Assembly (NCBI GenBank): GCA_027491115.1
Contig: JAIXWV010000038.1
Span: 41,914 to 105,913 of the forward strand
Length of the DNA: 64,000 nt
Reading direction: 5' to 3'
Source of the DNA: Pseudomonadota bacterium
Lineage (GTDB): Bacteria > Bdellovibrionota > UBA1018 > CAIMNF01
Shown here: piece by piece, positions 28,489 to 38,155 of the stretch
How positions within the stretch are numbered: position 1 is the stretch's first letter
How the letters are laid out: each line of letters starts with the position of its first letter
Made by a program: the position numbers and the translations under genes
Notes under the pieces: generated by a model
The model's database searches: none
Told to the model about the DNA's origin: nothing
Seen by the model: only the letters and a program-made list of their open reading frames with translations

Positions 28489-30137
28489 AGCCGTCGTTGG
28501 TGATCCTGATTGCTCATCTGCTGGCCACTTACCCGCTGTTTCCTGTTTCAGCCATTGCAGGGGTCGTCGCGGGGTTGGTGATCGCCCGAACTATTCTGGT
28601 TCGTTTTCCGGGTGTCCTCGTTTTTTCCTGTTTCGTACTCCTCGCTTTCAAGGTCTTCTCGATAAATCCGGGGCCTCTTCCTTTCTTCATCGTTTTCTTC
28701 GACTGTTTCCTGCTTTGGCTGGTGTTGTCTTGGGAGAACAGTCCAGGTGACCTGAGGACTTTCCTCCGGGATCTCCTAAAAAACGGAGCACAACTCTCCT
28801 TGGCAATTGGTTTGTTGGCTACCCTGTTCTTCTCGGTCTTTCCATCGAGCCCATTCAGGGGGTTTCTCTCCTCGTCCAAGAATGCAACCATCGGACTCGG
28901 GTCGGGTCAGGAGATCCACCCTGGCCAACAGGAGTCCGTCACGGCTTCCGGCAAAACCGCTTTCATCGCCAAGACTGGAGTTGAAATACCCAGGGAGCGT
29001 CTCTATTGGCGTGCGAATTCACTCACTGTTTCCTTAGATGGAATGCATTGGTTCCACAAGAAACCGGTCAGAAATCGCACATCGGATCCCGAGTCGGAGG
29101 TGAAGCAAAAAGTGATTCTGTTCGCCCATCAATCAGAGGTTCCAGTTGGCCTTGACTCCCCATCCCGTGTGGAGGTGATTTCGGATAATTTGATGATGGC
29201 AGGATCGATGGGATTGGAGCCTGATTTACCGGGTCCTGATTCTATCGAAAGACGACCGATCCACATTTCAGATAGCGAATTGATTCTCAAGTTGGCACCA
29301 TGGAGGCCAAAAAAGCCTGGGGATGAATTTGCACTGAGGGATCGGATCCTCGATTGGTTCTCTAATGAATTCGACTACACCCTGAGCCCCGGGAGCCTTT
29401 CCCCTCCTAGACTCCCGAACTTCCTTCTTCGCTCCAAGAAGGGCTATTGTGAGCATTATGCAGCATCGTTCTCTACCATCATGCGATATTTGGGAGTCCC
29501 CTCACGTGTGGTTTCCGGATACCGCGGTGGCACATGGAATCCGATTTCAACGAGTTACCGTGTGGATGAGGATGATGCCCACGCCTGGAGCGAATTCTGG
29601 TCGGAGAGAGAGCAGCGCTGGATCCGGGTCGATCCGACTCTTTCAGTGCCGGGGGCGACTCCTCCGAACTACAATCGGATCTCGGGCGTTCCGGGTCAGC
29701 TCTACGAGGCATTTATCAGTGAGATCAGGCTTTACTTCGAAGAGAATCCTGGATCAGCGCTGGCTTTGAGCCTCACACTTTTCTTCGTTTTTCTCTCCGG
29801 CATTCTCGTTTTCAGCCGAAAGAAGCCTTCCGCTCCGGAGAAGCTTTTCGAACTCTACCGGACTTACTGTCGACGATGGGAAAAAGCAGGTGTTCCGCGA
29901 TTTGCCCATGAAGGTCCTGAAGATTACCGCATCCGCCTGACCGCACTCCATCCAGATCAGGGCTCCACTATCGCCGAGTTCACGCAGTTGTACGTGGAAT
30001 GCCGGTATGGAACCCGTGTGCCCGACCGGGAAACACTGGGAGCTCTCACAAGGATCCAAAAAAGAATCATTTTTCGAGCCGGGAAAGGTCGAGATTCCGG
30101 ATCTCAGATGAACGCCAGCCCACCCAAGCGACAGTGA
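28485..30137 (+). CDS. TgpA-like membrane transglutaminase-fold protein
   Basis: 550 residues from the TTG at 28485, which overlaps the DUF58 stop (TTGA) and has GGAGA seven bases upstream; an in-frame TTG at 28467 lacks this. About four to five N-terminal membrane helices precede a periplasmic transglutaminase-like core: Cys in RSKKGYCEHYAASF, His in EDDAHAWSEFW, Asp in WIRVDPT. A further helix (about 425-445) is followed by a cytoplasmic tail (DUF4129-like, LFELYRTYCRRWEKAGV). MoxR-DUF58-TgpA is a conserved trio; the catalytic triad looks intact. The last 71 bases overlap the convergent MFS gene. Confidence 0.88.
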   Translation: MKPSLVILIAHLLATYPLFPVSAIAGVVAGLVIARTILVRFPGVLVFSCFVLLAFKVFSINPGPLPFFIVFFDCFLLWLVLSWENSPGDLRTFLRDLLKNGAQLSLAIGLLATLFFSVFPSSPFRGFLSSSKNATIGLGSGQEIHPGQQESVTASGKTAFIAKTGVEIPRERLYWRANSLTVSLDGMHWFHKKPVRNRTSDPESEVKQKVILFAHQSEVPVGLDSPSRVEVISDNLMMAGSMGLEPDLPGPDSIERRPIHISDSELILKLAPWRPKKPGDEFALRDRILDWFSNEFDYTLSPGSLSPPRLPNFLLRSKKGYCEHYAASFSTIMRYLGVPSRVVSGYRGGTWNPISTSYRVDEDDAHAWSEFWSEREQRWIRVDPTLSVPGATPPNYNRISGVPGQLYEAFISEIRLYFEENPGSALALSLTLFFVFLSGILVFSRKKPSAPEKLFELYRTYCRRWEKAGVPRFAHEGPEDYRIRLTALHPDQGSTIAEFTQLYVECRYGTRVPDRETLGALTRIQKRIIFRAGKGRDSGSQMNASPPKRQ

Positions 30138-31260
30138 GCAGGGTCATACTCCCACCAAACAGTACGGAAGGCACGGTACCAAGGATTTTAGCTGCGAGAC
30201 CCGATTCGAATTCTCCAATTTCGTTCGATGAGCCGATGAACACGGCATTGACAGCAGCTATCCGTCCCCGCAGTCCTTCTGGAGAACAGAGCTGGACGAT
30301 GGCGCCTCGGATGACCATGCTGACCGAGTCGAGAGCTCCACTCAAAAGAAGTGCTCCGAACGACACCAGGTAACTCTTTGAAAGCCCAAAAACGAGAATG
30401 CAAACTCCATAACCTGCGATCGAAACCAGAAGCTTGGAGCCCGCCCCCTTCGATACAGGATTTCTGACCAGCACCGTACCCATCAGGATCGCTCCCATGG
30501 CTGGGGCGGCTCTCAACCAACCGAGACCGACCGGACCGGTATGGAGAACCTCTACCGCAAATACTGGCAGCATGGCCGTCACTCCTCCGAAGAGCACCGC
30601 AAACATGTCAAGACTCATCGTGGAAAGCAAAACCGGATGGGCCCATACGAATCGGAACCCTGAAAGCAGCTCTTCACGCCAAGCAGAGGAACGCTTGACT
30701 GAACTCTCTTGAGCATGAAAGCGGTTCTCCATGGTCCAAAGGGTAAGTGAAGCAACCACCAATGCGGACACGCACAAAACATAGGGAAAGGTATAGCCTC
30801 CGGCACCCAGAAGAACCCCCGAGAGTCCGGGCCCCACCACTCCAGCGAGTTGGAACGCAAGTGCTGTATATGCGGAGAATCGCTTAATCTCACTCCTCGA
30901 AATGATTCTGGGAATGATCGAGTTCATAGCAGGTGAAGAAAAACTTCTCACTAGACCTGTCAGAAAAGCTGCCGAAAAAAGTCCCGCAGGGGTCTTCGAG
31001 CTCCAAGCGAGGAGCACCGAGAACAGAGAGATCACCATCACCCCTTGATAAATCCGCAGTGGATTTCCCCGATCCACCCACCACCCAGAAAAGGGCGCCA
31101 AGACCAATGCCGGAAGTGCCGCGCACAATCCAACCAATCCGAGCATCCAAGGATCCCGAGTCCGTTCATACATCTGCCATCCCATCAGGACCGCTTGGCT
31201 TTGAACGGAGAGCGAAAACAGGAATCTCGCAGAAGTCGCTTTGAAAAACTCGGGATTCAC
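30067..31260 (-). CDS. MFS transporter
   Basis: 397 residues with about 12 membrane segments. The A-like motif after helix 2 is GWWVDRGNPLRIYQG (about residues 59-73), and VGPGLSGVLLGAGGYTFPYVL is helix 5-like. It resembles the small drug-efflux/enterobactin exporter (MFS_3, DHA3) group. Substrate unknown. It converges on and overlaps the TgpA-like gene by 71 bases, an unusually long antiparallel overlap, so the two transcripts could interfere. Confidence 0.88.
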   Translation of the reverse strand: MNPEFFKATSARFLFSLSVQSQAVLMGWQMYERTRDPWMLGLVGLCAALPALVLAPFSGWWVDRGNPLRIYQGVMVISLFSVLLAWSSKTPAGLFSAAFLTGLVRSFSSPAMNSIIPRIISRSEIKRFSAYTALAFQLAGVVGPGLSGVLLGAGGYTFPYVLCVSALVVASLTLWTMENRFHAQESSVKRSSAWREELLSGFRFVWAHPVLLSTMSLDMFAVLFGGVTAMLPVFAVEVLHTGPVGLGWLRAAPAMGAILMGTVLVRNPVSKGAGSKLLVSIAGYGVCILVFGLSKSYLVSFGALLLSGALDSVSMVIRGAIVQLCSPEGLRGRIAAVNAVFIGSSNEIGEFESGLAAKILGTVPSVLFGGSMTLLTVAWVGWRSSEIRNLDLSRLEK

Positions 31261-31360
31261 ATTTCTATCATCCCACGGGCGATCGGTGCAGGGCAGGCAT
31301 ATTTTACCGACTCAACCCTCCACCCGTCGATACCGATAGGTAAATGAAGGGATGTTCACC

Positions 31361-32110
31361 ATGAAACCATATGCCAACCCCGGGTTCTTGATTTTCGGCA
31401 TGATTTTGACGATGGCGCTATCCGCATGTCGTTTTGGAAACTATTCGGAGGCGCCCAAGGCGCCCGAGAAGTTCAGTTCGATTGAGATGTACCGGACTCA
31501 ACCCCGTGGCTTTCAGACTTACGTCCAGCTCGATGACGGTAGCGAGAACACCAACACTTCGACTCCGCTTTCGGCTATTCCAGAAAGCCTGCTCGACAAC
31601 TTCACCGACCCTCTCTATATCGCACAGCCCATCTCCACACCTGGAGTTAAACTCTTCATCGGGGCGAGGCAGAGTGATTGCTTTTACAATCCTGAGGACT
31701 CTGCTTGCATTGGTACCATCGTAGAGTCCGACGGGACCATTGCCGTTGAAACCTCGTCGCCCTTTTCACAATTCGGATCGAATCCTTCCTGCAAAATGAA
31801 CCTGCAAATGCGCCAAAACGGTGCGCTGGATCGAACCCGCCCCGGCACCATTACCTACAGCGATGGAACTGTCGGAAGAATTTCGGGGGACTTGTTGCTC
31901 GACTTCACCATGATCCGGACTTTTCAAGGGGACTGCTCCGGGATCCTAACTGTCCTTGCTGATTGCTATACGAATGGAGTCGGATGCTCCAACGAGGAGC
32001 TTTATTGGGCAAACCAACTGTTCGGCCTGTACGCGCGTCAGTCAGGAGTGCTGCGGATGCAGGATGCAGCGAGGATCAAAGTACTGGCCTATCTGGTCCA
32101 TTTTGAATAG
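31361..32110 (+). CDS. Predicted lipoprotein of unknown function
   Basis: 249 residues from the ATG at 31361, which has AAGGG nine bases upstream; the ATG at 31352 is too close to that site. Lipoprotein signal: hydrophobic FLIFGMILTMALSAC with Cys at about residue 23 and Arg-Phe after it. The mature part contains four further Cys pairs (CFYNPEDSACIG, CKMN, DCSG, DCYTNGVGC). The last 50 residues are helical. No domain recognised. The gene ends 11 bases before rdgB. Confidence 0.6.
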   Translation: MKPYANPGFLIFGMILTMALSACRFGNYSEAPKAPEKFSSIEMYRTQPRGFQTYVQLDDGSENTNTSTPLSAIPESLLDNFTDPLYIAQPISTPGVKLFIGARQSDCFYNPEDSACIGTIVESDGTIAVETSSPFSQFGSNPSCKMNLQMRQNGALDRTRPGTITYSDGTVGRISGDLLLDFTMIRTFQGDCSGILTVLADCYTNGVGCSNEELYWANQLFGLYARQSGVLRMQDAARIKVLAYLVHFE

Positions 32111-32121
32111 AATGGGGTCCT

Positions 32122-32760
32122 ATGAGGACAGCCAACACCCTGATCATCGCCACAGCGAACCGCCATAAAGTAGATGAATTCCACGACCTTTTTCGCCCCT
32201 GGCCATCGATCCGAATCGCCTCGGCCGGTGAAGTCATCCGGAACCCCGAAAAACTTTCCCTGGTGGAGTCCGCTCCGGACTACCGGTCCAATGCATTGGC
32301 CAAAGCGCGCGCATGCAACCACGGCTGCCACTACCCTTCACTCGGTGACGATTCGGGACTCGAAGTTGACGCCCTTCAAGGCCGCCCCGGTGCGCGGTCC
32401 CATCGCTATGCCCTCCCCAAGGCAGGAGAAACCCAGGACCAGAGCAATATCAAAAAACTCTTAGAAGAGCTCAAGGGCGTCCCTGCTGAAAAGCGCACAG
32501 CCCGTTTCATCTGCAGACTCGCCTTGGTTCTCGAAGGAACCTTGGTGGAAACCGAAGGCGTCCTCGAAGGGACCATTGCGACTGAACCCTCCGGCAAGGG
32601 CGGGTTCGGATATGATCCGGTCTTCATTCCCACCGGCCAGACCCAGACACTCGCCGAGCTCGGAGCGGAATTCAAAAACCGCATCTCCCATCGTGCACTC
32701 GCAGTCAGGGCACTCATGGAAGAAGTACAGGGGCGGGAAATCGTACTCACCAAGCCCTGA
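32122..32760 (+). CDS. rdgB: Non-canonical purine NTP pyrophosphatase (RdgB/HAM1)
   Basis: 212 residues with the Ham1 core: IATANRHKVDEF at the N-terminus, SLGDDSGLEVDALQGRPGARSHRY, and GYDPVFIPTGQTQTLAELGAEFKNRISHRALAVRAL. It hydrolyses dITP, XTP and related nucleotides to the monophosphate, keeping them out of DNA and RNA. Length is normal. The start has a GGGG-containing sequence just upstream. It follows the lipoprotein gene closely and converges on the DUF218 gene. Confidence 0.95.
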   Translation: MRTANTLIIATANRHKVDEFHDLFRPWPSIRIASAGEVIRNPEKLSLVESAPDYRSNALAKARACNHGCHYPSLGDDSGLEVDALQGRPGARSHRYALPKAGETQDQSNIKKLLEELKGVPAEKRTARFICRLALVLEGTLVETEGVLEGTIATEPSGKGGFGYDPVFIPTGQTQTLAELGAEFKNRISHRALAVRALMEEVQGREIVLTKP

Positions 32761-32775
32761 TCCGTAGCCAGCTTT

Positions 32776-33393
32776 TCAGTAGGAATAGCGGTAGTAAAGC
32801 CACTTCAAATATTCGAAGACCGTGACCCGGACCGCGTACTCGTCACGATGCCATTCGTTCCGTCCGAAATGCCTCGCATCAACCGTCTCGGTCATCAATT
32901 CGACATCGGGATCCAGGACTTTGCGCAGAATGAACTCTGCCCTACGCATGTGGTATCCCGCCGTGACCAGCACGACCGACTTCCAGCGCTTCTGCCGGGC
33001 AAAAGAAGCGAATATCTGCGCGTTCTCGAGAGTGTTCTCGCTCACATTCTCAAAAACCATATTGTCCCGGGTCAGGAGGCGTATGAGCGCGTCCGGGACT
33101 CCCTGCTCCGAAAAGGTTTCGATTCCGTTTCCGGGTCCTAGTCCCGACAAAAAAAGAACGGGTTCCTGCCCCTTCCCCTTCCGGTCTCGGATGTCCTTCC
33201 AGAGAGTGACCGCCTGGGGAATCCGTCCCTTGCCACCCGCGAGCACCACCACGACATCGACCCTACCGGCATCTCGTGCCAGATCGAAGCTGTCAGAATA
33301 GTCGTATATCTCACCGGCGGCAAACCAGAGGAACATCGCGGCTGTACCCACGACACCGATCAAAACAGTCACCAAAGTGGCGAAAAACCTCAT
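32776..33393 (-). CDS. DUF218/YdcF-ElyC family membrane protein
   Basis: 205 residues. One N-terminal membrane helix (about 5-27), then a DUF218 domain: VVVLAGGKGRIPQAVTLW, LFLSGLGPG, ENVSENTLENAQIF and SVVLVTAGYHMRRAEFILRKV. The E...T..NA and AYHMRRA patterns are the family hallmarks. Relatives ElyC and SanA act in envelope integrity and peptidoglycan-lipid carrier metabolism. The final residues (LKWLYYRYSY) suit an ElyC-like protein. It is the last gene of the maeB-ridA-DUF218 operon, three bases after ridA. Confidence 0.82.
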   Translation of the reverse strand: MRFFATLVTVLIGVVGTAAMFLWFAAGEIYDYSDSFDLARDAGRVDVVVVLAGGKGRIPQAVTLWKDIRDRKGKGQEPVLFLSGLGPGNGIETFSEQGVPDALIRLLTRDNMVFENVSENTLENAQIFASFARQKRWKSVVLVTAGYHMRRAEFILRKVLDPDVELMTETVDARHFGRNEWHRDEYAVRVTVFEYLKWLYYRYSY

Positions 33394-33396
33394 GGT

Positions 33397-33780
33397 TCAG
33401 GATCGGAGAGCGATCACTTCGATTTCGACAGCCACATCTTTAGGCAGACGGGCCACCTCGACAGTGGAACGTGCGGGATAGGGAGCCTGGAAAGACTCTG
33501 CATACACCGCATTCACCTTCGGGAAGTCAGCCATGCTCTTGAGAAAAATGGTGGTCTTGATCACCTGCTGGAAACCAAGTCCGGACTGTTTGAGGACCTC
33601 GGAGATGTTCCGCATGACCTGGCGGGTCTGGGCTTCAACATCACCTTCTCCAACGATAGCTCCCGTCGATGGATCGAGAGGGATCTGTCCGGAACAGAAC
33701 ACCATCGAACCTGTGTCGATGGCTTGGGAATACGGCCCGATCGGGGCCGGGGCCGAAGAGGTCAGGATTTCCTTTTTCAT
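33397..33780 (-). CDS. ridA: RidA family enamine/imine deaminase
   Basis: 127 residues, the usual length. It has PIGPYSQAIDTGSMVFCSGQIPLDP near the N-terminus, MRNISEVLKQSGLGFQQVIKTTIF, and PYPARSTVEVARLPKDVAVEIEVIA with the catalytic Arg (PARST). RidA hydrolyses reactive 2-aminoacrylate and related enamines, protecting PLP enzymes. The start overlaps the maeB stop (ATGA). Confidence 0.95.
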   Translation of the reverse strand: MKKEILTSSAPAPIGPYSQAIDTGSMVFCSGQIPLDPSTGAIVGEGDVEAQTRQVMRNISEVLKQSGLGFQQVIKTTIFLKSMADFPKVNAVYAESFQAPYPARSTVEVARLPKDVAVEIEVIALRS

Positions 33781-36074
33781 GCTGGTGCTCCTTTGGATTC
33801 ACGGTTGACGTTGTAAACTTCGAAAGCGGTGATGGCGGCCATGTTGACGATGTCGTTCACATCGCTGCCACGCTGGAGAACACACACCGGCTTGTTCATG
33901 CCCACGAGAATGGGTCCGATGGCTTCCACTCCACCCATGCGCCACACCAGTTTGTAAGCGATGTTGGCCGCGTGGAGATTCGGGAAGATCAAGACGTTTG
34001 CATCACCCGCAACCCGGTTGAACGGAAAACTCTCCATCGAAATGTCAGGCTTCAATGCCGTATCGGCTTGCATCTCGCCGTCGACGACCAATTCCGGATG
34101 ACGGTCTCGAAGAATGCTGACCGCGTCCCGGACCGGTGCCGTGGCCGGATGATCGTTCGATCCGAAATTCGAAAACGACAGGAGAGCCACTTTGGGTTCA
34201 GTTCCAGTGGAGCTCTTGACCAACTCGGCCGTGGTGACCGCGATATTCGCCAACTGCTCCGCATCCGGTTCGACGTTGATGGTGGTGTCGGCGAACCAGT
34301 AGGTTTTCTTCTTGTTGGCGATCATGTAAATGCCGGCCAGGGTCTTCCCCGGTTTCACGCCGATCACCTGCAGGGCCGGCTTCAGAGTATCCGGATAACT
34401 CTGGGCAATTCCGCCAATGGTCCCGTCTGCCAAACCAAGCTCCACCATCATCGCTGCAAAATAAGTACTCTGCTTCATCAGGACTTCGGCATTCGCCAAA
34501 GTGACGCCCTTCCTTTGCCGCTTCTGGAAGAAACGTTCCGCGAACTGAGCGAGCAGCGGACTCTGAGAAGGGCGGATGATCTGCACCCCGTCCATCACCG
34601 CACCGAGTCCTAGGCGGGCGATTTCCATACGGATTTTTTCGGGGTTCCCCAGCAAGATGGGTTCCGCCAGATTCTCATCCCGGATGATCTTGGCTGCGTG
34701 AAGGATCTTCGGATGCTCGCCTTCCGGGAACACCAATGTGATCTTCCGTCCCAGATCCCTCTCAGCTTTCCGGACCTGTTTCCGGACAAAACGCATGGCT
34801 GTGTAGGTGAAACCTAGAAAGCTCTCGAGCTTTTCCCTGTACTGTTTGAGATCGATCTGGATCCGGGCGACTCCGGACTCCATCGCAGCTTTGGCGACGG
34901 CCGGTGCCACATACAAAAGGGCCCGACGGTCGAAAGGCTTCGGAATGAGATAGTCCCGTCCGAATTTGAATTGTTGTCCGCCGTAAGCACGGGAAACGTA
35001 CTCGGGCACGTCCTCCTTGGCGAGCTGGGCGAGTGCGCGGACCGCCGCCATCTTCATCTCCTCGTTGATGGCCATGGCCCGCGTATCAAGAGCTCCCCTG
35101 AAAATGAAAGGGAACCCAAGAACATTGTTCACTTGGTTCGGGTAATCCGATCTGCCTGTGGCAATGATCGCGTCCTGCCGGACGGTGAGAATGTCCTCAG
35201 GTAGGATTTCGGGTTCAGGATTCGCCATGGCGAAGATCAACGGATCCCTGGCCATCTTGGCAACCATCTCTTTGGTGACGATACCTTTCACGGAAACGCC
35301 CACAAAAGCGTCGGCTCCGTCGAGCGCTTCCCCAACCGTGCGCTTCACGGTGTCCACGGCAAAGCGTTCTTTGTATGGATTCATGCCGTCGGTACGACCT
35401 TTATAGATGACCCCTTTGGAATCACACATGATGATGTTTTCGCGACGGACACCGAGGTTCACATACAAGTTCGCACAGGCGATCGCTGCAGCTCCACCTC
35501 CGCAAAACACGACCTTCATGTCTTCAATTTTCTTGTTCACGAGCTCGAGAGCATTCAAGAATGCCGCCCCGCTGATCACGGCCGTTCCGTGCTGGTCATC
35601 GTGAAAGACCGGGATCTTGAGGCGCTTTTTCAGCTCCTCTTCGATGTAAAAACACTCGGGAGCCTTGATGTCCTCCAGATTGATCCCGCCGAAGGTGGGC
35701 TCGAGCATCTCACAAGCACGAATCACATCGTCCGGATTCGGAGCTTCAAGCTCAATGTCGAACACATCGATGTCAGCGAACTTCTTGAACAGGATCCCCT
35801 TCCCCTCCATCACGGGTTTCGAGGCTTGAGCACCGATGTTCCCGAGACCGAGGACAGCGGTGCCGTTCGAAACCACGGCGACCAGATTCCCCTTGGTCGT
35901 GTATTCGTATGCGAGATTCGGGTCTTCGGCGATTTTTTCACAGGGTCCGGCCACTCCCGGACTGTAGGCCAGCGACAGGTCTTTCTGGGTCGTCACGGCT
36001 TTGGTCGGCACGACCTCCACTTTTCCTTTTCTTCCACTGGCATGGTACTCGAGCGACTCTTCGTAGATTGACAT
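33777..36074 (-). CDS. maeB: NADP-dependent malic enzyme with phosphotransacetylase domain
   Basis: 765 residues, typical of MaeB. The malic N-terminal domain (about 10-150) includes YSPGVAGPC and the metal ligand region [10 protein letters not shown]. The NAD(P)-binding domain (about 160-400) has [15 protein letters not shown] and [10 protein letters not shown]. The C-terminal PTA-like domain (about 430-760) has [12 protein letters not shown] and [17 protein letters not shown] [14 protein letters not shown]. It oxidatively decarboxylates malate to pyruvate, giving NADPH; the PTA part is regulatory. It leads a three-gene operon and is divergent from the barrel protein at 36108. Confidence 0.95.
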   Translation of the reverse strand: MSIYEESLEYHASGRKGKVEVVPTKAVTTQKDLSLAYSPGVAGPCEKIAEDPNLAYEYTTKGNLVAVVSNGTAVLGLGNIGAQASKPVMEGKGILFKKFADIDVFDIELEAPNPDDVIRACEMLEPTFGGINLEDIKAPECFYIEEELKKRLKIPVFHDDQHGTAVISGAAFLNALELVNKKIEDMKVVFCGGGAAAIACANLYVNLGVRRENIIMCDSKGVIYKGRTDGMNPYKERFAVDTVKRTVGEALDGADAFVGVSVKGIVTKEMVAKMARDPLIFAMANPEPEILPEDILTVRQDAIIATGRSDYPNQVNNVLGFPFIFRGALDTRAMAINEEMKMAAVRALAQLAKEDVPEYVSRAYGGQQFKFGRDYLIPKPFDRRALLYVAPAVAKAAMESGVARIQIDLKQYREKLESFLGFTYTAMRFVRKQVRKAERDLGRKITLVFPEGEHPKILHAAKIIRDENLAEPILLGNPEKIRMEIARLGLGAVMDGVQIIRPSQSPLLAQFAERFFQKRQRKGVTLANAEVLMKQSTYFAAMMVELGLADGTIGGIAQSYPDTLKPALQVIGVKPGKTLAGIYMIANKKKTYWFADTTINVEPDAEQLANIAVTTAELVKSSTGTEPKVALLSFSNFGSNDHPATAPVRDAVSILRDRHPELVVDGEMQADTALKPDISMESFPFNRVAGDANVLIFPNLHAANIAYKLVWRMGGVEAIGPILVGMNKPVCVLQRGSDVNDIVNMAAITAFEVYNVNRESKGAPA

Positions 36075-36107
36075 GATCTTTGCTATCCTTAGACGCTAGA
36101 GGTTAGG

Positions 36108-37391
36108 ATGAAAGGCATGAAAACTCAAGGGTCGGTTTTGGGGCGCCGTATCACCAATTTTATGATTTTATTGGGGTTTTTTGCGCCCCTTCCCCAGGCA
36201 AGTGCACACTTGCTTTTGCAACCACGAGAAAACAGAACAGGATCGCATTCCGGACTCCAAATCGAACCGCGGATCGGGATGTTCTCGACCGGATCCAATT
36301 TCTCGGAGGAAGGTGGCCTCACCAGTATCAGTAGCGGAGCGAAAGTTTCCCGGACCCTGATCGACCTGAACCTCGTCTATGGCATTTCCGACCATCTCTT
36401 TCTGTTCGGTCGTGCGTCCCTGCTTTCAGCCAACCAGACCGGCAGCACCACCGCCCGCCAGTCCGGATTCGGTTTGGGGGATCAACTGGTAGGAGTCGCC
36501 TGGAGATTGCTTTCTTCCGCAGAAGGGCTAGGGGTCAACCTTCAGGCTGAAGCCCGACTCCCGGCTTACTCGAATGTGAACGCCCGCTCGGCCGGCCGGC
36601 TTTATCTGGGTGACGGGTCGACCGACCTGATTGCCGGGGCCTACCTAGAGATTCCTGCCGGATTCATCGGCTGGTCAGACAGCTACTTCGAGCTCGGCGG
36701 CGCCTACGCCCAGCGGAGCTCGGGCTTTTCTTCGGCACTTCCGCTCAGTCTTCTTTTCAGAAGGGACCCTGCATACGGAGGGTTGGTCATTGACGCTGGA
36801 TTTCGTGCCCAATTGAGCTTGAACTCGGATCTGGCGAGCCAGGATGCGATCAAGCTCGCAGATGTCTTACTCGACCGCCTTCAAGGCTCGCTCGGAAGCG
36901 ACCTCATCAACGGAATCAATTCCTCCTGGCTCGCCGCTCACCTCCGAATCGGGCACAACTCAGGGAGCGGAAAAACCTTCTATCTTTCGAGTGATCTCCC
37001 TGTTTCTGGTTCAGCCGTTGCCTCGGGGATCCTGGTCTCGGGTGGCGTGGTCCTCGACCTCCAGCACCACGGTGGAGTCGATCCTTCACGGAACAGTTCC
37101 GAATCCTCCCGCCCTCGCAAACCGAAAAACCCTCTTCGCGGATTCCAGAGCTACGACCTGGAAGGCAAGGTATCGACCTATAACGATCAACTCTACTTGG
37201 TGAAGATCGACCGAGGTTCAAGCGATTCGGTGGAAAAGGGACAGCTTTTTGACATCTTCTCGGGCAAGGAGGTCCTCGCCCGAGCTAAAGTGACACAGGT
37301 TCGGGATGAAGAGGCCGTCTTGACTGTGATAGAATATTTTCAAGACCAATGGATCGAAGCGGGATTTATGGCGCGACGATTGCTGAAATGA
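36108..37391 (+). CDS. Outer-membrane barrel-like protein with C-terminal FlgT_C-like domain
   Basis: 427 residues from the ATG at 36108 (GAGG five bases upstream). Signal peptide about 1-33. The barrel-like part (about 45-320) has alternating strands (LIDLNLVYGISDHLFLFGRASLL, QLVGVAWRL). A short linker leads to the last 75 residues, a small domain containing KIDRGSSDSVEKGQLFDIF and VTQVRDEEAVLTVIEYFQ, the pattern of the C-terminal FlgT-type domain found on many envelope proteins. No function can be named. A second signal-peptide protein follows 20 bases downstream. Confidence 0.6.
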   Translation: MKGMKTQGSVLGRRITNFMILLGFFAPLPQASAHLLLQPRENRTGSHSGLQIEPRIGMFSTGSNFSEEGGLTSISSGAKVSRTLIDLNLVYGISDHLFLFGRASLLSANQTGSTTARQSGFGLGDQLVGVAWRLLSSAEGLGVNLQAEARLPAYSNVNARSAGRLYLGDGSTDLIAGAYLEIPAGFIGWSDSYFELGGAYAQRSSGFSSALPLSLLFRRDPAYGGLVIDAGFRAQLSLNSDLASQDAIKLADVLLDRLQGSLGSDLINGINSSWLAAHLRIGHNSGSGKTFYLSSDLPVSGSAVASGILVSGGVVLDLQHHGGVDPSRNSSESSRPRKPKNPLRGFQSYDLEGKVSTYNDQLYLVKIDRGSSDSVEKGQLFDIFSGKEVLARAKVTQVRDEEAVLTVIEYFQDQWIEAGFMARRLLK

Positions 37392-37411
37392 AGAATGACG
37401 AGGAAAAATAA

Positions 37412-38155
37412 ATGAAGCACTTTAGGATCTTCGCGGTGATTTTCGGGTTTTTGCTAACGGATTCCGCATTCGCTGTGAAATTTGCCAATCAGTTTGTCGA
37501 ATTTGATCTGCCCACAGCATGGAACTGCTTCCTGGAAGGAACGGAATGGGTGTGCCAGAACCAACAGGACGCCGCAAAGAAAAAAGAGGCGATCATCATT
37601 CTCGCCGCAAAAATCCAGGGCGATCAGGACACCCTGGACCAGTATCTCAATTACCTGAAGGCCCCAAAGACTTTCACCAGTGCCCAAGGAAAGTCGCTCA
37701 CCTCGACGGTGAGTTATGCGCAAAACAAGTCGATCAATGACCGGATGTGGGTCGATTCTTTGCACATGGAATCGGAAGTTCCTGGATTTTACACCCGTTA
37801 CATCGCCACGGTGACCGACGGTATTGGCATCCTGGTGACTTACTCGGTGAGCAAAGGAAAGTACCAGGAATACACCCCGATGTTCGAAGATATGGTGAAA
37901 TCCCTGAAGGCCTTCCGCAAAGACGGTGGACTGAATGCGGCCCCTGCAAACAGCGACCTATTCAAGAATGCAAAAATTCCTTCAGGCGTGACGGGCGATA
38001 CTGTTTTCGGCTCAGTTCAAGGCGCGAACGAAGAAGCTCCGAAACCTCAAGAGTCAGGCCTTGACGCTCTCATGAAGGATCCGATCTTGTTTTACGGCGG
38101 ACTGGGAGCACTCGCACTCATCGTGCTCTCGATCCTCAGAAAAAAGAAGAAGTAA
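37412..38155 (+). CDS. Exported protein with C-terminal membrane anchor
   Basis: 247 residues. Signal peptide about 1-21 (FAVIFGFLLTDSAFA), a compact extracytoplasmic domain (about 22-170) beginning VKFANQFVEFDLPTAW with two Cys (CFLEGTEWVC), a low-complexity linker, and a C-terminal membrane helix (about 225-243) ending in RKKKK. The layout signal-domain-linker-helix-basic tail leaves the domain on the periplasmic side. No family recognised, though the N-terminal part resembles small exported domains placed beside peptidase genes. It converges on the M16 peptidase gene with no gap. Confidence 0.55.
   Translation: MKHFRIFAVIFGFLLTDSAFAVKFANQFVEFDLPTAWNCFLEGTEWVCQNQQDAAKKKEAIIILAAKIQGDQDTLDQYLNYLKAPKTFTSAQGKSLTSTVSYAQNKSINDRMWVDSLHMESEVPGFYTRYIATVTDGIGILVTYSVSKGKYQEYTPMFEDMVKSLKAFRKDGGLNAAPANSDLFKNAKIPSGVTGDTVFGSVQGANEEAPKPQESGLDALMKDPILFYGGLGALALIVLSILRKKKK

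Noticed and set aside
33669..34613. 314-codon plus-strand frame opposite maeB
   Set aside because: Shadow of the maeB PTA domain, with no start signal or domain.
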